From assembly GCA_009746045.1 (NCBI GenBank), contig RPFO01000079.1:2976828-3040827 (forward strand): DNA of 64,000 nucleotides. The letters run 5' to 3'. Below the pieces are notes generated by a model, which worked only from the letters and a program-made list of their open reading frames with translations, did no database searches and had not been told where the DNA came from. Below, piece after piece: positions 10,629-22,600 of the stretch. Positions within the stretch are counted from its first letter, which is position 1, and every line of letters begins with the position of its first letter. This stretch comes from Mesostigma viride. Its lineage: Eukaryota > Streptophyta > Mesostigmatophyceae > Mesostigmatales > Mesostigmataceae. The position numbers and the translations under genes are program-made.

Positions 10629-13600
10629 CTGCCGGGTGAGAGATGGTCCACATGAGCAAAGTCGTGTTTGGATATAATGTTAATCTTACACTAGTACTAT
10701 AGTAGTATAGTAATATCAATAATTATCATTATAATCATTGTTATTGTTAGTATATCGGGGAACCAGTATTGCTGGCTACGGAGCCACCCGATGGGTAGAT
10801 TCTTCTATCACCTACTTAATTAATGTAAAATTATTCAAAACTCAGGCAGGGTGGGTGCCCCGCTTGTACATGGCTCACAGGCGCGATGCTTCTAGTTCTA
10901 AACCAGGTTGTTAAAGAAATTAAGGTGAATGGAAAATGAATATGGCACCTGCCACCATTCTTCCGATCCCAGCAACTTTGCCATTGGCTGCAGATTCGCT
11001 CATTTTGGAAACAGTGTTTCAAGGTCACAATCATTTCAGTACTTGAGAGTTGAGATGGTGGCCGCAAACCATGGCATGCTTGATCCGACGCAAACGCCTG
11101 TAGCGCTGCACAAAGTAGCACGACTAATTCAGCATGGAGGGGTGCATGGCAGTGAGGGTAAGTGGACTGCAACGGCAGGCAACTGAGCGGAAAGATGCAG
11201 CCGCCAACTTAAGGAACATGGTGACGTAACTTAAAAACGTATCCACCAACATCGAGCCCACTAACTTTGCCATAGCAAAACTCCTACTAATGGTGCAAAT
11301 AGAATGGCCCAAGCATGCTCGCGCAACCACCTCAGCTAATAGTTGCAAGCAAAAAAATTATCACCAACCAACAACTACGTGTACTTTTCGTCTACAAAGG
11401 CAACAAACAAGGCAATCCTCATCCGCATCTGCACACAGCCCACACGCATTCATATCCCCCCTTCTGGAAGGCATAGTCAAGTGCACATGCCTCCACATTC
11501 CCCCCACTTTACGACAGGACTTCCAGCTCCCCCTTTCCTCTCGTGGATGTTACCCTCTCCCCCCCCCCCTCCCCCCTCCCCCCCTATTTTCCTCCCCTTC
11601 CTCCCCTTCCTCCCCTTCCTCCCCTTCCTCCCTTCCTCCCCTCCTCCCCACCTCCCCCTCCTCCCCTCCTCCCCCTCCTCCCCCTCCTCCCCTCCTCCCC
11701 TCCTCCCCCTCCTCTCCCCTCCTCCCCTCCTCCCCTCCTCCCCCTCCTCCCCTCCTCCCCCTCCTCCCCTCCTCCCCCTCCTCCCCTCCTCCCCCTCCTC
11801 CCCTCCTCCCCTCCTCCCTTCCTCCCCTTCCTCCCTTCCTCCCCTTCCTCCCTTCCTCCCCTTCCTCCCCTTCCTCCCCTTCCTCCCCTTCCTCCCCTTC
11901 CTCCCCTTCCTCCCCTTCCTCCCCTTCCTCCCCTTCCTCCCCTTCCTCCCCTTCCTCCCCTCCTCCCCTTCCTCCCCTTCCTCCCCTTCCTCCCTTCCTC
12001 CCCTTCCTCCCCTTCCTCCCCTTCCTCCCCTTCCTCCCCTTCCTCCCCTTCCTCCCCTTCCTCCCCTTCCTCCCCTTCCTCCCCTTCCTCCCCTTCCTCC
12101 CCTTCCTCCCCTTCCTCCCCTTCCTCCCCTTCCTCCCCTTCCTCCCCTTCCTCCCCTTCCTCCCCTTCCTCCCCTTCCTCCCCTCTACTCCCCAACCCCC
12201 CCCTCACCGCACAAGACTCGCCGATGTCCCCCTTGAACGTGCGTGAGATGTAGCCATCGATGATGCGGTCCACCCAGAAGCTGTTCTCCTGGGGAAAGGG
12301 AGCATAGGGACGGCCAGGGCGGCGCATGCGTGGAGCATAGGGACGGTCAGGGCGGCGCATGCGTGGAGCGTTTGGACGGTCAGGGCGGCGCATGCGTGGA
12401 GCGTTTGGACGGTCAGGGCGGCGCATGCGTGGAGCGTTTGGACGGTCAGGGCGGCGCATGCGTGGAGCCTTTGGACGGTCAGGGCGGCGCATGCGTGGAG
12501 CGTTTGGACGGTCAGGGCGGCGCATGCGTGGAGCCTTTGGACGGTCAGGGCGGCGCATGCGTGGTATATGCAGTGGAGGAGAGTGGAGGGTGGACAGATG
12601 TGAAGTGTGACGAAAAGGGCGTGGAGGTAGGCAAAGCGCGTCTAGTCGTGGCTGGAGACAAACCATCAGTTTTGGTGCCAATTGAGCAGATGAAGCCACT
12701 CTCCTTGCAAAGGAAGGAGGAACAGATGTCAATTACAGCGGGTGGCAATGTGGCGAATCGCGAATGACCAGAAATAAGCGCACCAGGGTAACAGACACAC
12801 ATGGTGTGCTGGCATAAGCGGCATCACGATCTGGCTAGAACTACACGCACGTGAGGCTAGACGAAGCACACGCAACTGCACGAGGACCAACCGACCGCAT
12901 GTGTGCTTGCAAGGGGCAGACTGGACTGCCCCTTGCAGGCATGGGAAGGCATGGGGAAGGCCACAGGGACAGAAAGGAGACCCAGGGGCGGCCATCCAGG
13001 GCTGATAAAAAAGGCTAATTCTGTAATCCCTCTTCAGGCCTCTGCCTCAACTTGCCGTGTTTTGGTAGACGCAGACAAGAAATTAATTACACCTTCAGAT
13101 CCCCCAGTCTAGGAAAGAAGGGTAAGTTCGGTAGAAGAGGTGCGAAACGGAAGAATCAGCCATCAGTAGAACATGCATCCCATCCGTTTCCACTCCTCTT
13201 TCTTCCGTGTCGATTTGTTCGAGTCATCACTGGGCAAAACCACAAGCCATGGCCACATGGTGCACCATACCCCGTCCGCTGCAATTACGTTGCAAACAGG
13301 GCAAAACAGCCACCTCCCGGTCGTGCCACAAATGGGCCGAGCCGTCAGATTGTAATGACATTACGACCACACTGTAATCTGACTGTAATCCCATTGAAAG
13401 TATGGTGGCCGCATCCCCCAACTGCATGGCCCATGCAGTGGGAAGTGTTGTGGCCCCATCACCCACCTGCATCCCCATCTCGTATGCACGCTTCTCCAGC
13501 TCCACCGCCGTCTCCACATCCTCCTTGGTCGGCCCTTCTTCTTGCAGACGCGACAGCTCCTCCAGCGTGAGATCGATCTGGCCCATCAGGGGTACGCGAT

Positions 13601-16600
13601 CCACCAGGAGCGTGAGGGAGCATGAGAAAGGACAAGCGAACGTTCACGCATGAGGGAGCGTGCGACACAACAAGCGAACGTTCGCGCACGAGGGAGCGTG
13701 CGACACGACAAGCAAACGTTCGCGCATGAGGGAGCGTGCGACACGACAAGCAAACGTTCGCGCATGAGGGAACGTGCGACACAACAAGCGAACGTTCACG
13801 GATGGGGGGATGTGTGCTAGGACAAAGAAACCATGCACCGATGAGGAGAAACGGTGTCATGGACATGGCAGTCGCATGGCAGAGGGAAATTTTTATTAGT
13901 ATCTATCTCGTTTCACAATGTCCTGACAGCCGTACGGCAGAGGGGAGATTAAAAAAAAGTATAGGACTGTAGGAGTGATACCTTGGCCTGTTATAGCGGC
14001 AGCATTACCTGCATGCCAGCCATGATGACAACAGGCAGGCCTAGGCTTCCGCTGATGTGTGTCATCATGACTGCAGGCCATGCTGTCTGCCTAAAAGATA
14101 TGCGACCCTTTATCATTACACCATGCAAGCGTTGCATCTCATTTCTCTGTACTCCTCTGACACTGGCATCACCTTTGGTCACCAACAAGCAACTCCCTCC
14201 TCGTTATTCCTCGTTTGCTACCAGGATTTTTGTCCTGTGTTCCCCGGGAGTGCCCCGTCCTTGAAGTGCGTGACGTGTTTTAGTATCTAATTGCCAGACG
14301 TGCACGCAGCAACTTACAGGCAAGTATAACAACGACACCAATTACAAGCAAGTAGAGCAAGCGCACCAGTTTTGAAGCGACCGCAATACACGCACCAGTT
14401 TGGGGGCACTCGCCGGGTCGCATGAGAAGTTGACCGCCAGGTCGCCCCGAACGTCCTTGGTGGGGGCCGCGCCGCCATAGAACTGGGTCACTGACACCGA
14501 GTACACCTGGCGTGCGTAGTGGAAAGGAAATCATAAAATATTAGGGCAATAGTCACATCAACATAGTGCACATAAGGTGCTTCACGGCCACCAAATACAC
14601 CTGATGGAGGTGATGGGAGGATTAAGCATATAGACAACTTAAATCAAAGATAGATGAATTGCGAGACGGGTTGCGAGAAGGGAGGGAAGGTTGGAAATGC
14701 GGCATGCACACCATGAAACATCCACCCACCTCACTGTGTTTCGTACATCAACTCGCTGTGTTCAAAGCGCCGACCTTGCCGCATTGAAGGCACCCAGCCC
14801 ACCATACTTGTTCAAACACCCGCCTCACCATATCTAAAAGCACCCACCTTACCATACTTTCAAGCACCCCCTTGCCACATTTGAAGCACTTACCTCGTCA
14901 CACTTAAAGCAGTTACCTCAGCAGATACCTAGAAGCACCCACCTCGCCACCGTAGTTGATATACTTACCTCGCCGTACTTGAAGCGCAGCATCTGCATCA
15001 GCTTGGTCTCCACCACTCGCGTCATCGTGCGCGCGCGGTAAGCCTCCTCCACCTGCCGTTGAATCGCACCCATCCAAGGGTTAAAAAGTCAAGCACAGCG
15101 GCTCATGTACATACATAGTGTAACAAGCTGTTTGTTCTTCACAAAACAGGGGACACAGGACACGCTCCCCTGCTCTTGTCCAGTGGGCAGAAGAGAACAG
15201 ACATGCCGGTGTGGCCACACGCTGCTGAAACATGCCCCCGTGGAAGATAAGAAGAAACAGGAGTGAGAAGAAAGCACAGCGCCCCTCAACGGTAATCTTG
15301 TTCTTGTCATTTACGCCCCCCCCCCCTTCAGCGCGCTCTCGTTCCCCTGAAAACCTCCCTCAATCCTCGCTATGCTAAGCAGGGCTCATTTGAGACTTTT
15401 TTGCACAGCCGGCCCTTCCCCAGCAACAAATCGCAGAAGCCGGGGGCCGGGGACAGCCGCCAGGTTCCCGGCGCCTGGCACCATATTGCTGAGGGGACCC
15501 AAGGGCCCCTGGAAACTCGGATTCGGTGTCTTTTCGAGGGTCAGCTTGCCTCCCGCCCGCCACAATGATTTTTGGGTGTCAGCCGTCAGAAGTTACCAAC
15601 GTCATTCATCTTACAAGAAGGTGCCGTGAACTCACTGAACTGTCTCGCGCCGAAGTGATACTTCTCTCCTACTGACTACCGACCCATAAGCACAGTTCCC
15701 CCGCCCCGGCAGCTATGTGGCCTGCCGGCGTGCGGGCCCCGCCCCGGCAACTTTTCCGGCCTGCCGGGGTCGGCACCCAGCTGCCAGGGATCCCCGACGG
15801 GGCCGGCACTAAAATGAGCACTGATACTAACAGCTGTTCTCCTTTGCACATCCCCTTCAACTCTTTCACTGTCTTCCCCCTTATAACGTCTTCCCCTGAT
15901 CCCCTAACGCCCCCTGTGATCTCAACCTGCGTTCTAACTCTCATAAACCACCCCTCACCTTCTACTGTCATCTCTTTCACACACTCCTCCCCGCGTTCTC
16001 GTTCTAAACCCACCGTTTCTCACTTGTTCACCTATATATACTATTCCACCGTTTCTTACTATGTTGACCATGGGCATATCCCCTCACCGCGTTCTCGGTC
16101 TTGATGACGATGGGGAAGGTGATCTGCGTCGCGCACATCTCCTCAATCATCGGCAGCTTCACGTCCTCCCTGACCACATGCGATGATAGTTCACATGCGC
16201 ATGAAGCCCCCGAAACGACCGTTTGAAACCACACACACACGACCACACAATGAGCGAGGAAATGTGCGCTTTGAACCCTCCCTCCGGCCATGCACCAGCG
16301 CTCAACTAGTATAAATCATCAACCCGCAGGCCACCATATGACGGAGTTTAGTGGACAGTAAGCAAACGGGTGTACGTTGCGTCGACAAACGGTTGGCCAT
16401 ACACGCATATGACGAAAGACGAACGGCAATATGTCCTTCCATGCTCACCAGAACTCTCAACCACTAAAGAGGTTACGCACAGCAGCAAAAAAAACTACTT
16501 GCGATTCTGGTGCCCCAAGGGAAAACTAGGGTCGCATTAGCCCAGTTGGACAATGATCCACAAATACAATTACACAAATCACTACTGCTGGCTGGCTCAC

Positions 16601-19600
16601 CTGACAGTCGTGGCTCGCGCTTGCTTTGTAAATGAGAAACAAACGACCTCCGGCGTGCTAGTTACTGGTAAATGGTTTTATCTCCCAATTACCTAAAATA
16701 CCATTGACATTATCTTTATTACTATTTCTATTACCATTATTATTGCAGCCGCACGTCCCTGCCGATAGGATTACACTATGGGCTTTTCTCGCTCACAGTG
16801 CACCATGGGGTTCATGCCGTCCTGAGGGTGCTGCTGCGGTATAAGAAGGGCAGGGGCCCGCACGACTGCAATGACACCACTTGGATAGTAGGCTGATTGA
16901 TTACTCAACCAGCTGACAGCTGATGAATAGTATATTTCACATATGACTTACACTAGGATGCCGTCCGGGAACTGGAAGGGCAGCGGCTTGAGCGTCTCCT
17001 TGGACTTGGGTGGCGGGAAGTCCTCGCCCACCGGTGGTATGCCGGCCACAAACTTCTCCAGCAGCGCCAATAGTTCGTCCTCGTGGATGGTGCCTACCAG
17101 CACCACCTGCGGGGCACGGTCATCAAGCATGGCATGGCATTACATGGCAGGTTTGTGAGGAAGCGTTGACAGGTGCCGTCTGAGGGGTGACATTCACCTA
17201 TGCAATGGCTCTAACAAGGAGTTCGTCACTGATCCAGGCAACTCCCAAGATTTCATCCACCACTTTGTAAGTTGACCTTCCTGAAGGGCTTGTGCAGAAG
17301 ACGACAAGTACAGTGTTTTTAGTAAGGGTTTTTGGCACGCGTCAGTCGGCTGACGCGCCGCCATTGGCGGCGCGTCGGACGGCTGACACGGCGCCGTTGG
17401 CGGCACGTCAGCCCATAGCAGTTGGGGGCGGGGCCCAGCTAGGGCCTCCCTATAAGGCGGAACTACCCTCAGGCCTCAAGTAATGTACCGGGGGATGGGG
17501 GGTGGGGCAGTCACATTATAGTTACCCTAAGGGCAACAAAAATTTTAACAAAATATTTTTTATTATCAAAATGAGCTTGAGATTTAAATGGTAAGTGATT
17601 GGTACTTGATGCATCAAGCTCAAACAAAAGCAAGCACGTCTGGATGTGTATAAAACAAGAGCCCTTAGCGACAGATTATAAGACAAACTGTCTAGCCCCT
17701 GGATCCATTGTTGTCAAGGCTCAAGACAGGTACCAGCGCTGACTGCACCTCCCGGGGCTTGTGCCTCTAGCCTCACCACTAGCCACTATCAGTCAGTCCG
17801 TATAGCTCCAACTCATCATCCTCGGTTGACCTTTTCCACTTGTTCCGCCTTTCTAGCTCCTTCACGGCCTTGCTCACAACGACGAGAGCGGGACTACTGG
17901 GTCTTGCCCCGTCGGCGGCTTGCCTCTTGAAATACGACGAAATCGCCACCGAATGAAACCTTTTCAGGAATCCGCCTCCTTTCGACCCCATGGCCAGGCG
18001 TGCCCAAAGCCCCAAACCTCGCTGAAGATCCGCGAGTCAGGAACAAGGCAATGTAATGCAAAAATACGAAAAAATGTTGCGTAGACTTCCGGATAGGCCG
18101 CTGAGGTTGATCGACCAATTTATTTCCTACCGCCTCGGCATGATACCTAAACCGATGCAATCCGCAAGTTGCAAGAAAAGTACAAAACGCTCCTACGCAG
18201 TAGCAGCTGCTATTAAAATGCATCCATCATAAGTTTACGTATGCTTTGCTTAAAAAGTATCTGCTAGCGCTGCGATGGCTATCGCCACCTTGGTGGCTGC
18301 ACCAAATAATTATGTTGTCTCGCGTTGGCAAGCCAGGCAGACGGGCTGGCAGGTCTTAGCATACACGTAAATATAACAGGGTTTTCACACTCAGGGTTGT
18401 TTCGGTCGAATTTCCGATTTGGCCAGGAAAAATTCGACGAAACTTTTTCAAACTGGGTTTTTCCGAAACGGAAAAGCGGGTCATTTCCGTAGATCCACCG
18501 TAATACCAGCGAATTTGGCCAAATCGGGTGGAATTCAGTGGTATTGGGTGGTAGACCCCCCAAAGGGTCTACCACCCTATACCACTGAAATCCACCCCCA
18601 ATCGTGGCCTGGGTGGCGCCGCGCCACAATTGGGGCCCGCCCGAATTTGAAAAAACACATTGAAAAGGTCGTCGTCACCGCCATGCCGCCATAACGCGAA
18701 TGCACATCGCTTGCCTTCAAACGACAAGAACCTGCAAGTCGTTCACTCACGGCCGTCCTCACACCCTTTACACTGTCAACCACTGGGACCGAGGTGTGCC
18801 TCGTTGGCCTGAGCCGAAAGCGGCCTTCGATCTCTACGACTACATCATGGCGGATGCACCGACCCGCAACTATGATGACCCGCCGACTAATAGTGCCCCG
18901 CCACGCATTCCGGCAGGCCCCTCCCCGCCCGCTGCGGGGATCGCGCCTATGTACTCAAAAAGTTATGACGGTGTGAGATACGCCAGGACCTGTGAGATAC
19001 GCTAAACGCCTGCCCGAAGCACATCCTCTGTGCGTGAGCCACATGGACCGGAGCCGACGCGTCGCCTTGATTTTTGAATTTCCAAACACGCCAGACCATA
19101 ACGCCGCATTAGATTTTGCACGCTGAAAACCTCACCAGTGCCCTCCAGAAAGAACGCAGCGCACCAGCGGGGCTGCGGTGAAAAAAACATGGGAAAGCGA
19201 AGGGTGGAGCAACCCCAAGCAAAGGGTGGAGCAACCGCAAGGGGCGGAGCCTCAGCACGCGATGCAACAGTGAAAAAGAAGGGCGCCAAGAGGCGAGGCG
19301 ACGACGGTGACGACTGCGATAGGGAGAATCTGGACGAGGTGGACCTGGACGGCCTCGCATCAGCCGGCGGGGGCGTGTACATGAATTCGCTGACGGGCGT
19401 TACGACAACGTTCCGGAATCGCGAAGAGCTTGAGGTGGAAGCACTGAAGGGCACGATTGCCCCAAAGGACTTTGTGGATCTGTACAAGAATCTGCCCAAC
19501 AAGAGGGGGCGCAAGGCAAAACCCCCCGGCGCCGGTGCGTCTGCATCCCGCGCAAAGCCGGCCGAGCAGTCCAAGGCTTCGTCTCCGACGGCACCGGAGC

Positions 19601-22600
19601 CGACTACTACTGCCGCGCCTCCACCCGCTGCAACGGCCCCAGCCTCGGCAACGGCCCCAGCCTCGGCAGCCTCGGCATCGGCCTCGGCATCGGCCTCAGC
19701 ATCGACATCCGCCTTGGCATCGGCCTTGGCTTCCGATGATGAGCTCCCGGCTTTGCATGAGTTACATGTGGCATCATCTGATGATGACGAATCATCGGAT
19801 GATTAAGAAACTCGGCGGAATTTCGGCCAAAAGTGGTATGCGCCCGAACAGGGTCGTGCACGGCGCGCTGTACGGACTGCGAGAAAATGTCAAGCTTTCT
19901 TCGGCTGTTTCCGTGGGCGGGACAGACATGTTCAGACTTGGGCATGCGAAGGGAATTTCGACCGTCCAGGTGGACGCATCCTATTGGGTCGGACAAGTGA
20001 AAATTACGCTGGTATCGAGCGGAATTCTTGTAATCGGACCTGTTTTTGTCGGACCAGTGCGCCTCGTGTGTGAAAACCCGTAACAACGTTTGAATTAATT
20101 CAAATCTGCGCTGGCTCGACAACAAGCGTCCGGGCAGCCATAGCTACACAACATCAAATTGCGACGCGAAAATGGTACCGTTGCACCGGCTTTTAGTGAT
20201 GTTTATTGCCATACAGCTCTACATGGAATGGGAGCTTTTGAAGATCATGATGGTGATCTCTGAGATAAAGAGCCTACAGATCATGGTCGTGGCTATGAAC
20301 ATGAACACGTTGGCAACGTTTAGGGCGAGCATCGACTCGTTCGACGGCCGGGGCGGCAGCCAGCGTGGTCGCCTGTGGGCTCACAAGAGAGGGGCTAGCA
20401 GGCTTTTTTACCAAGGGGCCAAGCCGGGCGGTACCATGGTAGACTCTCAGTTCCGGACCATCTTTCACTCCACAAGGGCCAGTTTGTACTACATAGTTGG
20501 TGTCGTTGGGTCCACGCTTGAGCGCGGGGCAAGTCGGTGCAGGGAAACGATCCCAGTCGACAGACGTGTGATGGCGTGCATGCTTGTTTTGACAGAAGGG
20601 TGTACGCTCTCAGTGGCATCTAGCAGCCTTGGAATGGGTATCTCTACCCTTTCTTGCAACATGAGACTATTTTGTCATCACATTTACAAGAAGTTTCGTC
20701 CACGTGTGATACGCGTGCCTGAGGGACCGACCCTGCGCAAAATGATGAACGCTCACGAGGCGGAGAAGAAGATGACTCAGGTAGTGGCTGACATAGATGG
20801 CACCCACGTAAATGTGGTCTTGCGGGGGTTTACGCATGAGAATTTTTGCCACGACATCAAGGATCGTTGGGGTAATAAGAGCATCGTCGTGCAGGGGGTG
20901 ATTACCCACGGGTTGCAGTGGCTCTCCGTGAAAGTCGGACAACCGGGGTCCTGCCACGACATCATCGCGTTTCACGGCAGCAAGGTGGGCAAGAAGATGC
21001 AGGCTGGCAAGTGGCCAGCACCATAAGAGTCCACAACAACCATATTGGGGGTGGAGGTGCCCCCCTTGGTTTTCGGCGATGCAGCATAACCCCGCTTGCC
21101 GTCGCTGATTCTGCCTTACCCAGGCGCCGACGACGTGCTGCCCAGGGAGAAGCGGGCCTTCAACAAGAGGCACTCGGGGTTTCGAATGTGCGTGGAGCGG
21201 GGGGTCGGTGTGACGAAGGCACGCTTTAAGTTTTTGAGCGCGGGCCGCCTTTACCTGGACGGGCTCAAGGACTTGATAGATGTGATCATGACGTGCTTCA
21301 CATCGCACAATGTATTCTTAATGCTACCAGGTGGCGACCTGTGGGCGTATGAGAAGGACGACTACTGCGACATCTGGCACACCGAGGAACAGTCCAATGC
21401 TCCGGCTGTGGCGCCGGATGAGCATCATGATGAGATTAGAGATGCTATCAAGACCCACGTTTGGGATAGGTGGCAAGACGAGGGCTTAGACTTGTAAATT
21501 ATGAAGTGAGTTTGATCACCATGCCTTGCATGCACGTGTGCACCCTGCATTTGATCACAATGCCTTGCATGCATGCACGTGTGCACCATGCATTTTATCA
21601 CAATGCCTTGCATGCATGCACGTGTGCACCCTGCATTTTATCACAATGCCTTGCATGCATGCACGTGTGCACCTTGCATTTGATCACATTGCCTTGCATG
21701 CATGCACGTGTGCACCCTGTTCTTTATCACAATGCCTTGCATGCATGCACGTGTGCACCAGGCATTTTATCACAATGCCTTGCATGCATGCACGTGTGCA
21801 CCATGCATTTGATCACAATGCCTTGCATGCATGCACGTGTGCACCCTGCATTTGATCACAATGCCTTGCATGCATGCACGTGTGCACCCTGCATTTTATC
21901 ACAATGCCTTGCATGCATGCACGTGTGCACCAGGCATTTTATCACAATGCCTTGCATGCATGCACGTGTGCACCTTGCATTTGATCACATTGCCTTGCAT
22001 GCATGCACGTGTGCACCCTGTTCTTTATCACAATGCCTTGCATGCATGCACGTGTGCACCCTGCATTTGATCACAATGCCTTGCATGCATGCACGTGTGC
22101 ACCATGCATTTGATCACAATGCCTTGCATGCATGCACGTGTGCACCCTGCATTTTATCACAATGCCTTGCATGCATGCACGTGTGCACCCTGCATTTGAC
22201 CACAATGCCTTGCATGCAGGTATGCCACCCTGCATAGAACATCTAAGACGGCGTGTGTACTGCATTTTCCAAGTGCAGTTGAAGTTGGGGTGCCAAGTTT
22301 GCTATGCATGGGCAGCCGGCCTTGATTGTTCTTTGTCCGGGTGGTTAACAATCAACGAGTTAATATTCGGCATGTATTAGAATGCGTCACGTGGGTACCC
22401 ATAGGGGAACCGTTGACCCCTATACACAACAAGAAGGCATGGTGCTATTGTGTATACAATCTTCAGGGATGATGCATGAAATTTATTATCTGGACATGTG
22501 CAAGTTCATCAACATGGCCATGCCTGACTTTGGAAGCCAAACTACTTAGCCTTGTTGCTAAACATGTGGACACCTAGTGCCACATGGTTCAGTTTGTGGG

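Noticed and set aside
11290-12732. Pro/Leu/Ser-rich plus-strand frames and Gly/Glu/Arg-rich minus-strand frame up to 382 codons
   Set aside because: Products of the CCCCTTCCT array and the 30-bp repeat. The minus-strand frame overlaps PQQL exon 25 in its true frame, but the repeat parts are intronic.
12330-12767. 145-codon frame of [11 protein letters not shown] repeats
   Set aside because: Translation of the 30-bp minisatellite in intron 24; no homologous protein repeat recognised and no splice joins.
21470-22237. 255-codon Cys/His-rich frame resembling a metal-binding repeat protein
   Set aside because: The 43-bp unit cycles through three frames (129 bp), giving an artificial Cys/His pattern; no constraint or start context supports a gene.
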